Source: UBA2357 sp002344625 (GTDB lineage Bacteria; Pseudomonadota; Gammaproteobacteria; Burkholderiales; Rhodocyclaceae). Taken from it: 64,000 nt of DNA. Positions 1 to 9,010 of the stretch are shown here, one piece after another. The stretch lies in NCBI GenBank assembly GCA_937995335.1, contig CALKIH010000047.1, positions 77,692 to 141,691 of the forward strand, given 5' to 3'. How positions within the stretch are numbered: the stretch's first letter is position 1; each line of letters opens with the position of its first letter. Under the pieces are notes generated by a model. That model saw nothing but the letters and a program-made list of their open reading frames with translations. It was not told the DNA's origin and did not search any database. Position numbers and translations under genes: made by a program.

Positions 1-1448
1 ATAAGACCAGCAACTTCGGCTCCAGCAGCCGCATGGATTTCGACAAGAGCTACTATGCTCCCCTTCTCAAATTTGCGGTGTTTGCCTCCGAGGGCGGTCC
101 GGTACCGGACGGAGCAACCATCGAATCCGCGAAGCTCCGAATCTACAAGGGAAATTACGACAACGTAATTGCACTACATGCATTGCTCGTACCTTGGGTG
201 GAATCGGAAGCGACCTGGAACCGCCCGAGAATCGGTGCAGCGTGGGCTTCCGCCGGGGCAGGAGGGGCGGGGACCGATTATGCTACTGCCGCGGACGCGA
301 CCGTAGCCGCGACTTGGGCCGCCGGCTGGATCGAGTTCGATGTGTCTGACCGCCTCAACCGCATTGCCACCGGCTCCAGCAACCATGGCTGGCGCCTCGT
401 CTCAGTCTCGGGCAACGGTAATCGCAAAGAACTCCGCTCCAGCGAGTATTCGAGTGATCCAATGTTCAGGCCAACTCTTGAGTTGACTTGGTCTAAGGGC
501 ACAGGGGAACCAGGCGATGACGAAGGCCCGGTCGACCCACCGGTCGAGGAGCCACCACCGGAGAATCTGCCACCGCTTGTGAGTCTTACCAGCCCGAGCG
601 AAACAGACGTCGTGACAGTCGGAGACAGTCTAACCCTCACTGCGGATGCTTCGGACCCGGATGGTTCGATCAGTCGAGTTGTTTTCCGGGTTAACGGAAT
701 CTCTGTCGCGACCTTGAACACGGCGCCTTATTCAACGACCTGGACCGCGAATGCTGCCGGAACAGCTGCGATCTCGGTGGAAGCAGTCGATGACGAAGGC
801 ACAAGTACTATCTCGGCAGCGGTCGCCATCAGCGTACAGGCCGCACCGCAACCACCGGACGACGGAGCCGAGAAGCTTACAGTACTGCAGCGTGCATCTC
901 CAGGTGACACTGGAATTGCAGACACCTATCTTTCGAGTTATCACAAGACATCCAACTTCGGGTCGAGCGCCCGAATGGATTTTGACCGTCCGAACTATGT
1001 GCCACTAATAAGATTCGCGATCTTTCAGTCCGAGGGAGGCCCGATTCCGGATAACGCAGTGATCGAATCGGCAACCATGCATCTCTACAAGGGTGTTTAC
1101 GACAACCTGATTGGATTGCATGCGATGTTGGTACCATGGGTCGAGAATCAGGCAACGTGGAATCGCCCCAGTGTTGGTTCGAGCTGGACGACACCGGGCG
1201 CCGGTAGCGCGGGCCACGACTACGCAGCCTTTGCCGACGCTCAGGCAAGTGCAGCCTGGTCTGCGGGCTGGGTAACGTTTGACATAACCGAGCGAGTTCG
1301 CTTGTTCGCAAGCGGCACGCAAAACAACGGCTGGCGTCTGGTGCAGGTGGCAGGCAACTCGAACCGCAAGGAAATCCGCTCGAGTGAGTTCGCGGCTCAG
1401 GTCGATCAGCGCCCGAAGCTGGAAGTCAAGTGGCGGCTACCGGAGTGA
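1..1448 (+). CDS. DNRLRE/CBM96-type repeat protein, 5' end cut by the window
   Basis: Only the 3' part is present: the frame is open to base 3 with no start. The first visible residues (KTSNFGSS) match the start of the second repeat near 940-965, so the first module is cut by the window edge. Two DNRLRE/CBM96-type modules (to about 500, and about 890-1445) flank a proline- and acid-rich linker and an Ig/PKD-like domain (about 560-835, with DPDGSISRV). Hallmarks seen in both modules are LYKG or IYKG, TWNRP, NGWRLV, NRKE and RSSE. Such modules occur in secreted polysaccharide-binding proteins. There is no PEP-CTERM or other sorting tail; the protein ends KWRLPE. It converges on the exopolysaccharide locus, whose last gene carries a similar module. 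Function beyond matrix binding is inference. Confidence 0.8.
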   Translation, partial: KTSNFGSSSRMDFDKSYYAPLLKFAVFASEGGPVPDGATIESAKLRIYKGNYDNVIALHALLVPWVESEATWNRPRIGAAWASAGAGGAGTDYATAADATVAATWAAGWIEFDVSDRLNRIATGSSNHGWRLVSVSGNGNRKELRSSEYSSDPMFRPTLELTWSKGTGEPGDDEGPVDPPVEEPPPENLPPLVSLTSPSETDVVTVGDSLTLTADASDPDGSISRVVFRVNGISVATLNTAPYSTTWTANAAGTAAISVEAVDDEGTSTISAAVAISVQAAPQPPDDGAEKLTVLQRASPGDTGIADTYLSSYHKTSNFGSSARMDFDRPNYVPLIRFAIFQSEGGPIPDNAVIESATMHLYKGVYDNLIGLHAMLVPWVENQATWNRPSVGSSWTTPGAGSAGHDYAAFADAQASAAWSAGWVTFDITERVRLFASGTQNNGWRLVQVAGNSNRKEIRSSEFAAQVDQRPKLEVKWRLPE

Positions 1449-1471
1449 TTGCCACACACGTTGTAGGGATA

Positions 1472-1517
1472 GGGTTGTCGCAGATGCCGTAAGGCCCCAA
1501 AGAAACTGCGACAACCC
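1472..1517. repeat. 12-bp perfect inverted repeat between convergent genes
   Basis: GGGTTGTCGCAG at 1472-1483 is exactly complementary to CTGCGACAACCC at 1506-1517, with a 22-nt spacer. It lies between two convergent genes, where a two-way transcription stop would be expected. No T-tract follows on either strand, so a standard intrinsic terminator is not shown. Confidence 0.5.
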
Positions 1518-1598
1518 CGGTCTAGCAACACTCGAACAACCACGGCGCCAGTGCCCGGCCGGCATAGACAAGCGCCGTGCTCAATTTGCGAGCCCGTA

Positions 1599-3092
1599 TC
1601 ACGGTGATATTGGCCCGATGTACTTTCGGGCAATCACAACGTTATCGATGTATAGGCTCATGTCCCGCGGAGACGGCTTGACCCCCCCGTGGTAAACGTT
1701 CAGCCAGATGCTCTCGATGCGCAGATCATCAACGATTCGGAAGTTGAGTTCTAATCGCTCGTAAACAAGATGCCCGTCGATCCAGGCCTTGAAAACGCCA
1801 TTGTTCTCCCCGGGGCTATTGAGCTTCAAGTATTGCTCGATCGCATACCAGCGATTGTTCTGAAGCAAGCCGCCCGGACCACGGTTCCAACCCCAGTAGT
1901 GACCGGAGTTGCCCCGCATGTCCGCATGGTAAACGTATGATCCGATAGGTGTTTGTATCGGCACATTGCCTTTGGCAGGGGTTGCCACCGCAAAGGCTCC
2001 TCGTGCCGACCAGCCGTTGGTCCCGTCCGAAGGGCGCATACCCCACCCTCCCCGGCCATAGGTACCCGCGATCCCCGGAAGCTTTCCGCCTTCGACATCA
2101 GGATTCCAATCATCCCCTAGACGAAGGTAGTAACGGAAGTAGATCTCCTCCGGCTCACTTCCGTCGCCATGCTCGGCAAACAGGTAGCGCAGATTGAGTG
2201 CGGTATTCTTGCCTTGTTTCAGCGTCGTCTTGAGTGCAGCTCCATGGAGGGGCCTAAAACCATTCTCAGGATCCGAACTGACTCTCGACATTTCGCTGGC
2301 GGTCAGGCGATTCCAAGCCGAATGCCAATCATCTCGTTCGAAGTCGGCAAAATACACAACCTGCGGATGATCAGCCAACCCCTCGTCACCACGTCGCTCA
2401 GCAGCTAGACCATTCGTCGCCGGCGTCGACTCAACCGCCCATGAGGGCTGTGTGCTGAACGCACCGATCTGCAACGTACGCCCAAAAAGCCGGGTCGGCG
2501 TCAGGACAATCGTGGCACGCGTGAGGACTTTGGCTTCACCATTCGGAAGATCGAACACGATCAGCGCGTTATTATCAGGCCCTACCCTAATGGTTTGGCC
2601 GGCGCCGACACTCCTGAAAGTCGAGCAGTCGAGCGTGGTGTCAGCCAGCACTCTGTGACGACTCGGTGGGCGCTCGTCCCACTCCAGTTCGAGCACCGGT
2701 CCGAGGCCTTCTTTATGCTCGCGACTTTGAAACACCATGATGCCCTGGCCCGTCAGCGACCGCAGCAACACGCCGGTGTTGGGCCTTTCTCCAGCTAGCC
2801 ACATCCTAGCCAATGGCGTGATGTCGATCCGGATACCATCGCTGAGATTGGCTCTGCCCCCCTGAGCGAGGCCAAATTCAGCCTCGCCATGCTTCTCTCC
2901 GTTGCGGTCCACCCAATCGCCCAAGCGCCGTTGCCAAGCGAGACGACCCGCCAGTGAAAAGTTTGCGCAGGTCACCCCATTGGGCCCGTCATTTAGCGAA
3001 CGCACATCGCGTTCTGCCGCATACCCCGCCGTCGCCCCCTGCAATGCAATCAACAACACGCACATCTGCAGGGAATCACGACATCGTTTCAC
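1599..3092 (-). CDS. secreted polysaccharide lyase-like protein (PL14-like C-terminus)
   Basis: A predicted secreted protein of about 497 residues. I start it at GTG 3092, which overlaps the upstream stop as GTGA and gives a good signal peptide (MKRCR, hydrophobic core, ATAGYAA). An ATG at 3152 would overlap more and spoil the signal. The N-terminal part (about residues 35-200) resembles one and a half DNRLRE/CBM96 modules (IDITPLARMWL, VFQSRE, PVLELEW). The C-terminal part (about 225-497) has the look of a PL14-type jelly roll: GKLPGIAG, SARG, YVYHADM, RWYAIEQYLKLN, KAWIDG and YIDNVVIA. PL14 enzymes cleave mannuronan or glucuronan; here activity is inferred. It is the last gene of the EPS locus, so matrix trimming or release is a likely role. 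Confidence 0.65.
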   Translation of the reverse strand: MKRCRDSLQMCVLLIALQGATAGYAAERDVRSLNDGPNGVTCANFSLAGRLAWQRRLGDWVDRNGEKHGEAEFGLAQGGRANLSDGIRIDITPLARMWLAGERPNTGVLLRSLTGQGIMVFQSREHKEGLGPVLELEWDERPPSRHRVLADTTLDCSTFRSVGAGQTIRVGPDNNALIVFDLPNGEAKVLTRATIVLTPTRLFGRTLQIGAFSTQPSWAVESTPATNGLAAERRGDEGLADHPQVVYFADFERDDWHSAWNRLTASEMSRVSSDPENGFRPLHGAALKTTLKQGKNTALNLRYLFAEHGDGSEPEEIYFRYYLRLGDDWNPDVEGGKLPGIAGTYGRGGWGMRPSDGTNGWSARGAFAVATPAKGNVPIQTPIGSYVYHADMRGNSGHYWGWNRGPGGLLQNNRWYAIEQYLKLNSPGENNGVFKAWIDGHLVYERLELNFRIVDDLRIESIWLNVYHGGVKPSPRDMSLYIDNVVIARKYIGPISP

Positions 3093-4138
3093 GCTGTCGA
3101 GGAGCGACTCACGAACCGCCTTGCACTTTGCATCAGGCTCCAGAATCCGCACAGCTTTGCCTCCAGTTCTATTTCGGACATCGACTGGCAGTCCAGAATC
3201 CGGGCAAGCGCCATCACATTCGCATCACGACCATTCAAGCCGAACTCGGTTGTGGTTGCACTGACAATGCCGCTTTGTCGAAGAGTGCCGAAAATACGCT
3301 CGCTGTAAACGCCGCTCGGGTAACAAAAATGCCTCAAGTCACTGCAATCCCTCTCGAGCATGGCTGACAAATGTTCCCGATTCAGTCGCAGTTCCCGAGA
3401 AACTGCGTCCAGCTCAAAATCGTGCATGCGGTGGGAGTGTGTATGCAGTTGCAGATCGGTCCCTCGATGCCGACACTCGCGCAACGCATCCTCGTCCATG
3501 AGGTGAAAACAACGGTCGCGTACCAGGCGCTCGAGATCAAGGCCAAACGCCGGCGCGATACTCTCGAGCATCTCCCAGCGTGAATCCAGTGTCGGCTGCG
3601 CCTCGAGATAAGCTGCCAGCGCTTTCGCATAGCCATCACGGTCCCTCAAAGGCCACGCGCTACCGTCAATTTCCTCGCCAGGGAATAGGTGCGTGGGGCT
3701 TGGCAGAGATTCCGCACGTTGCACCATATAGCCGATGAGCACATTAAGCACAGGTTTCTGATGGGTAGCGTAATAGGTGGTGACATAGAGCGTTGCCGGC
3801 ATACCGTGGCGCTCGAGCGCCGGAATCATGTCGGTAAAGGTGCCGTGCCAGGCGTCGTCGATGGTAATCACGACTGCCGCGGCGGGTAGTGAACCATCGC
3901 GCAGCCCCGACACGGCAGCATCGAGACCTATTACCGGGTACCCAAGACGTTTGATCATCTCGAGCCTGGCGGAAAACGTTGCCTTGTCCATGAACAAGCA
4001 GTCGCCGTAGTGTGGCGCCCCCCCAAGCCAGATGCCGTGATAGCACAGGATACGTAGTTGACCACGGGTGAGTCGGCGGCTCACGGCGAACAGTCCAGTC
4101 AGCTTTGCGGCGTGAAGTACGAATTGCTTGAGCGACAT
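3089..4138 (-). CDS. polysaccharide deacetylase (NodB-type) in EPS locus
   Basis: A carbohydrate esterase family 4 protein of 349 residues. The metal and catalytic motifs are visible: ITIDDAW at 91-97 (paired Asp) and HTHSH at 232-236 (paired His). FCYPSG later matches the family's third motif. No clear signal peptide is seen, although the N-terminus is hydrophobic. The insert between the two motifs (about 100-230) is longer than in minimal NodB proteins and resembles the neighbouring deacetylase. Its stop overlaps the GTG of the lyase-like gene by 4 bp, and it follows the second deacetylase by 50 bp. The probable role is removal of N- or O-acetyl groups from the exopolysaccharide or a precursor; the substrate cannot be read from sequence. 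Confidence 0.82.
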   Translation of the reverse strand: MSLKQFVLHAAKLTGLFAVSRRLTRGQLRILCYHGIWLGGAPHYGDCLFMDKATFSARLEMIKRLGYPVIGLDAAVSGLRDGSLPAAAVVITIDDAWHGTFTDMIPALERHGMPATLYVTTYYATHQKPVLNVLIGYMVQRAESLPSPTHLFPGEEIDGSAWPLRDRDGYAKALAAYLEAQPTLDSRWEMLESIAPAFGLDLERLVRDRCFHLMDEDALRECRHRGTDLQLHTHSHRMHDFELDAVSRELRLNREHLSAMLERDCSDLRHFCYPSGVYSERIFGTLRQSGIVSATTTEFGLNGRDANVMALARILDCQSMSEIELEAKLCGFWSLMQSARRFVSRSSTA

Positions 4139-4188
4139 GATTTATGTATTCCCGGAATCAGCTTTGTTCAGCTACGACAGGTCCGGGC

Positions 4189-5148
4189 TCAGACTGTCAC
4201 GGCTTCGGTCAGCAGGTTACGACCAAGGCGGTACATGAACGTATTGCGGTTGGAATCCCACGGTGTGAAGCGCGGCAGTTGGAACAAGTTGGTGTCACGA
4301 CGCGAAACGCCCCAAGCCGTGGTAAACGCCGCCTTGAAGCCCGCATCTTTCACGATCCGGGCATGCTCCGGCCGGAAGTCCTGGCCCGGCTGTCCATTCG
4401 GATAGGCAAACAGATCTATACGCTCACCAAGAATATCCTCGAGCCTGCGCTTACCCTCGACAATCTCGCTACGTGCCCTCTCGTGATCCAGCGAAGCAAG
4501 GATCGGATGGGAGCAGGTGTGCCCACCCACGACCATACCGGCATGCCTAAGCTGCCTTACCTGCCCCGAAGTCATCATCAGATCGTTCGGTATTTCGACC
4601 CCCGATCGAACAACGATCTCGTCGATACACTCTGTTCGCTGCGAATCAGGCAAATACTTGACCCGCGCGTTGAGCTTGGCAACAACACGGACCACGTTGC
4701 CAGCCACAAGCTGGTGTACGCCTAAACCAAGGTCATCCAGATCGAGAACATCGTGCACACATTTGCGGACTGCAATCGCCAACCGGTCATTCCACATCGT
4801 GCCACCGTCCAGAAAATCGGTGGCGACAAAAAAAGCCGCCGTAAGCCGGTGTCGCATCAACACAGGCAAGGCCAACTCCGCGTTGTCGGCGTAGCCATCG
4901 TCGAACGTGATACACAGCGCCCGCGCGGGCAGCTCACCGCGAACCAGGCGCTCCACCGCCTCGTCCGGCGCGATGACGTTGAACGCATTCGCAACCCAGG
5001 AAAGCAATTCATCAAAGCGCGCTTCATTCATCGCGCGTTTGCCCGCAGACCCACCCGAGGGCCTTACGCGGTGAAATATCAACGTCGACAACTTACCGCG
5101 GCCACCCGGTGGCGAAACCAGCGAAAAAGCGAATCGTGCCAGCATCAT
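4189..5148 (-). CDS. polysaccharide deacetylase (NodB-type) in EPS locus
   Basis: A NodB-fold carbohydrate esterase of about 319 residues. CITFDDGY (about 79-86) supplies the Asp pair, HTCSH (about 210-214) the metal-binding His pair, and LFAYPNGQPG the third motif. I choose the ATG at 5148 because it overlaps the stop of the upstream ligase-like gene as ATGA; an ATG 15 bp upstream is also possible. The next residues (MMLARFAFSLVSPPGGRG) are weakly hydrophobic. It belongs to the deacetylases that sit beside the exosortase-A-type O-ligase in XrtA loci. It probably edits acetylation of the polymer. Two adjacent paralogues suggest two different substrates or positions. Confidence 0.85.
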   Translation of the reverse strand: MMLARFAFSLVSPPGGRGKLSTLIFHRVRPSGGSAGKRAMNEARFDELLSWVANAFNVIAPDEAVERLVRGELPARALCITFDDGYADNAELALPVLMRHRLTAAFFVATDFLDGGTMWNDRLAIAVRKCVHDVLDLDDLGLGVHQLVAGNVVRVVAKLNARVKYLPDSQRTECIDEIVVRSGVEIPNDLMMTSGQVRQLRHAGMVVGGHTCSHPILASLDHERARSEIVEGKRRLEDILGERIDLFAYPNGQPGQDFRPEHARIVKDAGFKAAFTTAWGVSRRDTNLFQLPRFTPWDSNRNTFMYRLGRNLLTEAVTV

Positions 5149-6473
5149 GCAGTCCTGATCCAATAAACAAGACGGTCTCGCAGACTCGCCGATGGACCGG
5201 GTCGGGCACGAACATCAGCCCGCTCGTCCGTTTCCCATCGTCTCTCGAGCATCCAGCGTTGCGCGACGACGAGAGTGAGCAAGATATTGTATGGAAGGTC
5301 GAAATACGCGAGGCTCAGAAAGGCACCACCAACGGCAAAGCCTACAAAGGAAACTTGCACCATGGCCCCGAGGGTCCACAGCCAACCGATGTTCTCGTTC
5401 CGCCGATCGATTTTGCGAAAACTCTTGGCGAGCTTCCAGCCCGACCACCAGATCAGCAGAAAGAGTATCAAGCCAATGTAACCATGCTCACCCAAGGTCT
5501 GAAAATAGATGCTGTGCGCAGTCAGCGGATTGGTAGGGTCAGGTGCATAAAGGCTGAAAACAAAGGGATTCTGGACTGCGTATCCTCCCCCCAGAATCCG
5601 GTCGTTGGCGAGGTTGTACATTGCCCACCATGCGTTGATGCGACCCAGCGCGGATCCATCATCGTGATAGTTCTGGATCGTATCCATGCGCTCGAACCAC
5701 GCAGCCGGCATCATGGCAAGAATGACCAACGCTACCATGGCTCCCAACATGCCAGTCAGGAACTTGTTTGGCGCCCGCCACCACAAGACGACTCCCATCG
5801 CGCTTAGCGCCAGCAAAGCACCGCGAGATTGGGTCCCGATCGCCGAAATCGCCGAGAGAACCATCATGACGATCAATCCGTGCTTGATCCACTTGTGGGG
5901 TGTGGTCTGGCGCAAGAAGTACATCAGGGGGATGGCCATGATGAGCGCGAGGGCCAACTCGTTGTTTCCCTGGATAAATCCACCGGGCGGCCCCCAGACA
6001 CGGCCACCTCCACCGGTCAGAATCGTGTAAATCCCGCCCTTTACGCCGTAGAAGCCAAGCGATAACACATTGACCCAGATGAAGAGTCGAATATGTTCGA
6101 ATTTGTATAGCACGGCCATCGAAATGAACACCATGACCTGAATCTTGAGAACCTTATTCAACTGATTCGCGGACTCCCCAGGGAATATCGCAAAAATGGT
6201 CGTGATGCACATCCACACCACGAATGCTGCAAGAAAGAACACCGGCGTAGTGAATGGGAGTTTGACGCGATCCTTGGTGGTAAACAGCGAGATCATCGTC
6301 ACGGCGGCGATCAGAGCCGCAATCGGCGCGTTATGGGTGAATCCGTAAGCGAGCTTGTGCGGGTTCATGATACTTACCCAAGTCCACAGCAGCACGCCAA
6401 TATAGGCGTGCTTGAACGCCCTGGGCAGCGTCAACGCCAGAATTGCAGCAATCAGTAAGTCACGCAACGGCAT
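5145..6473 (-). CDS. O-antigen ligase-like polytopic membrane protein, exosortase A system
   Basis: An integral membrane protein of 442 residues with about ten or more hydrophobic segments and a large loop after the middle (DTIQNYHDDGSALGRINAWW, then NPLTAHSIYFQTLGEHGYIG). This matches the Wzy_C/O-antigen-ligase fold and the group annotated as putative O-glycosylation ligase of exosortase A systems. The loop carries the Arg and His typical of WaaL-type enzymes (GRINAW, AHSIY). It should act at the periplasmic face of the inner membrane, joining or polymerising lipid-linked glycan. The ATG at 6473 directly abuts the upstream stop (TGAATG), and its own stop overlaps the next ATG, so translation is coupled on both sides. 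Polymerase rather than ligase activity is the main alternative. Confidence 0.85.
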   Translation of the reverse strand: MPLRDLLIAAILALTLPRAFKHAYIGVLLWTWVSIMNPHKLAYGFTHNAPIAALIAAVTMISLFTTKDRVKLPFTTPVFFLAAFVVWMCITTIFAIFPGESANQLNKVLKIQVMVFISMAVLYKFEHIRLFIWVNVLSLGFYGVKGGIYTILTGGGGRVWGPPGGFIQGNNELALALIMAIPLMYFLRQTTPHKWIKHGLIVMMVLSAISAIGTQSRGALLALSAMGVVLWWRAPNKFLTGMLGAMVALVILAMMPAAWFERMDTIQNYHDDGSALGRINAWWAMYNLANDRILGGGYAVQNPFVFSLYAPDPTNPLTAHSIYFQTLGEHGYIGLILFLLIWWSGWKLAKSFRKIDRRNENIGWLWTLGAMVQVSFVGFAVGGAFLSLAYFDLPYNILLTLVVAQRWMLERRWETDERADVRARPGPSASLRDRLVYWIRTA

Positions 6474-7856
6474 TCATGACCTCTGCGTCCCGTCCGAAAT
6501 TCCCGGCACCTTGCTCTGGACGTAGCGAAACTTGCCTGATTTCTCAACCGGAATCTGGTCTACCCGGCGAACGCTGACCATGACATCCGGCCCCAGGCGT
6601 CTCTTGAAGTCTGAAATAATTCGATCTTCAGAACTGGATTCGAACGCATCGGCTGCTACCAGCAAGACCTCCGTATGACCAAGATCATGCTGTACGATCT
6701 TGAAGCTCTCCACACCCGGCAGATCCCGGACCGTATAGATGAGCGCCAACCCGTGCATGATCGTGCCGTCGTGCGCCACCACGAAATCGGTCGTCCTACC
6801 CTGCACCTCGCCCAGCACCGGCAGCGTCAAACCGCATGAGCACGGTTTGGCAGACAGTACGCCGATATCGCCGGTCCGGTAGCGTACAAACGGAAAGTCG
6901 GTGGTGGCCATGTGCGTCACCACGATTTCTCCAGCAACATCGGGCGGCACGACCAAGCCTTCCGCGTCCACCGTTTCGACAATGATGTCTTCAGCGCTGA
7001 TGTGCAAGCTACCGTGCGGGCACGCGTGCGCGATGAAACCGGCGTCACGGGCACCATAACCGTTGGCGACAGGGCATCCGAACACTTCGGCGATGAGCGC
7101 GCGCTGCTCGTCGTACAAACGCTCGGAGGTCACGAAAGCGACCTTGATACCGAGCTCGTCCATTACGATGCGTTTCTGCTGCGCATGGCGTGCGATAAGC
7201 GACAGACTCGACGGGTAGCCGAACAACATTGCCGGCCGGCTACCGCGTATGGTTTCAACGAAGCGGTCGAGATTGGCCGGCGACATCTCGAATGCCGGCA
7301 ACAACTCGCTGCGCATCACGCGGTCGCGCAACTGCCGAATGCGATCCTGCGCACCGAGTTCCACAGGGCTACCCCAAACGACAAGCTCAGGATCCCCGAT
7401 ATCGACCCCCCACCAGCGGGTCGCACGCCACTTCGCCGCCACATCGTGGCTCTTGCGCCCCTTGCCCATGTAGAAGATCAGCGGCTCACCCGACGATCCG
7501 CCGGTGTTGTAGCGGCTGAGCGGTCCGTGGTTCTCGGCCTTGAACGCTTCGGTCGCAGCCCGAATATCAGCTTTGGTCAACAATGGCAGTTGCGCGAGCG
7601 CATCCAGGCTCGTGACCCGGTCCGGGTTAAAGGCGATACGTGCGAAAAGCTCACGATAATACGGCACGGTCCGTCCGATCAGGGTCAGGAAGCCACGCAA
7701 TCGCTCCACACGATACGCATCCAGCCGTTCTCGTGGCCAGTACTGGCTTTGTTCGAGTTGCCTGCGCAGCGCAACCGACTGATGGCCCTTGAACCGTTCG
7801 TGCAATGGAAACAGAACTTTCGAGCAGATCTTGGTATACAGACCCATGTGCCTCAT
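6474..7856 (-). CDS. phenylacetate-CoA ligase (PaaK/CapK)-like adenylating enzyme
   Basis: An AMP-forming enzyme of about 460 residues from the ATG at 7856, which overlaps the upstream stop as ATGA. NTGGSSGEPLIFY is the phosphate-binding loop, and RYRTGDIG and KSGKFRYV match the C-terminal adenylation motifs. The Cys pattern CSCG at the DIGVLSAKPCSCG segment is typical of PaaK/CapK relatives. Free-standing CapK-like proteins are common in capsule and EPS loci, but their acyl substrate is mostly unknown. Here it sits between a glycosyltransferase and the O-ligase, so activation of an acid used to decorate the glycan is a fair inference. True phenylacetate metabolism is unlikely because no paa genes are nearby. 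Confidence 0.82.
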   Translation of the reverse strand: MRHMGLYTKICSKVLFPLHERFKGHQSVALRRQLEQSQYWPRERLDAYRVERLRGFLTLIGRTVPYYRELFARIAFNPDRVTSLDALAQLPLLTKADIRAATEAFKAENHGPLSRYNTGGSSGEPLIFYMGKGRKSHDVAAKWRATRWWGVDIGDPELVVWGSPVELGAQDRIRQLRDRVMRSELLPAFEMSPANLDRFVETIRGSRPAMLFGYPSSLSLIARHAQQKRIVMDELGIKVAFVTSERLYDEQRALIAEVFGCPVANGYGARDAGFIAHACPHGSLHISAEDIIVETVDAEGLVVPPDVAGEIVVTHMATTDFPFVRYRTGDIGVLSAKPCSCGLTLPVLGEVQGRTTDFVVAHDGTIMHGLALIYTVRDLPGVESFKIVQHDLGHTEVLLVAADAFESSSEDRIISDFKRRLGPDVMVSVRRVDQIPVEKSGKFRYVQSKVPGISDGTQRS

Positions 7857-9010
7857 CCTGCCTGAGTATCGACGGGTACCGAGCGATCGCGTTTGACGGC
7901 GACACGGCGATAGACTGCGAACCACTGTTCCCGCACCCGTGGCCAGGCATAGCGCGCGACATCCGCCAGCCCCGCAGCACGCTGCGCATCGGCAAGCGCC
8001 CTGTCCGACAGTATGCGAATAGTCGCTTGCGCCATCACCGCTGCGTTTCCGATCGGCACCAGAAGCGCGGAAACACCATCTTCGACCATGTCGGGAATGC
8101 CACCCGCATTGGTACTGACGACCGGCACGCCACTCGCCAGCGCCTCGAGTATGGAAATCGGCATATTGTCGACGGTGCTCGGGTTGAGCATGCAGTCGGC
8201 CGACGCGTAGAGCGCCGGAATCTCCGCATTGTCGATACGGCCGCTGAAGGTCAGCGCCGAAGCAAGGCCAAGGGTTTCCGCTTGGGCGATCAGGCGATCG
8301 CGCTCGGGGCCGGTACCGGCGATCGTCATACGTGCCTCTTCGAACACCTTGCGAACTTCGGCAAAGGCCTCGATCGCCGTAGCAATGTCATAGATCGGTT
8401 CGAGGTTGCGGGTCACGATCAAGTGCGGCGCCCGACCGAACTCCCGCCCTGGCGCAGGCTTGAAACGCGAAAGATCGATGATGTTGGGTACCACCTCGGC
8501 ATCGAGTCCGTACTGGGCAAACACCCTCTGCAGGAAGCTCGAGGGGGTCACGCGTGCGCTCGCCCGTCCGAGGGTACGAAACACATGGGCAGGCGCCCGC
8601 GCAAAGAAGGTGTCCGCATGACCACCACGGTAATTGACGATGACCGGGCAAGCACGCAGACGCGCGATCCATACGGCCGGCGCCGCAAACAGGTGCCAAG
8701 CCCAGCCGGAGTTGGCCAGCACATGCATGACCTCTGCGCGTCCTGCAGCCCGCCACAAAGCGAAGAGGTAAGGCACCAGGCGCGCGAACGCGCGCAGCAC
8801 CGGCACATGTCCGATCCAACGCGGACGATAGTCGGGGTTGTTGCGCACCACTTCGACGACAACGCCTTCGGCTTTCAAAAGGCGCGCAAGCTGCTCGCAC
8901 TGATTCGCCATGCCGCCGGAAGGTGGCGGAAGGGGGCCTACAATGCAGACGATCGGAACCGCCTCGCGCAGGCGGTCCCCCTGCCCAGCAGGGTCGATCG
9001 CGGTATTCAA
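7853..9010 (-). CDS. glycosyltransferase family 4 (GT-B) in EPS locus
   Basis: A GT-B glycosyltransferase of about 385 residues. The best start is TTG at 9010: it overlaps the upstream stop as TTGA and has a GGGAG site 6 nt before it. An ATG at 9115 would overlap the upstream gene by more than 100 bp. The N-domain begins VCIVGPLPPPSGGMANQ, the usual glycine-rich acceptor loop. The C-domain has VTRNLEPIYDIATAIEAF, IAGTGPERDRL, and NMPISILEALASGVPVVSTNAGGIPDMVEDG, the nucleotide-sugar motif with the conserved Glu. It is cytoplasmic or membrane-edge and adds one sugar to the lipid-linked repeat unit. Donor and acceptor are unknown. Confidence 0.88.
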   Translation of the reverse strand: MNTAIDPAGQGDRLREAVPIVCIVGPLPPPSGGMANQCEQLARLLKAEGVVVEVVRNNPDYRPRWIGHVPVLRAFARLVPYLFALWRAAGRAEVMHVLANSGWAWHLFAAPAVWIARLRACPVIVNYRGGHADTFFARAPAHVFRTLGRASARVTPSSFLQRVFAQYGLDAEVVPNIIDLSRFKPAPGREFGRAPHLIVTRNLEPIYDIATAIEAFAEVRKVFEEARMTIAGTGPERDRLIAQAETLGLASALTFSGRIDNAEIPALYASADCMLNPSTVDNMPISILEALASGVPVVSTNAGGIPDMVEDGVSALLVPIGNAAVMAQATIRILSDRALADAQRAAGLADVARYAWPRVREQWFAVYRRVAVKRDRSVPVDTQAG

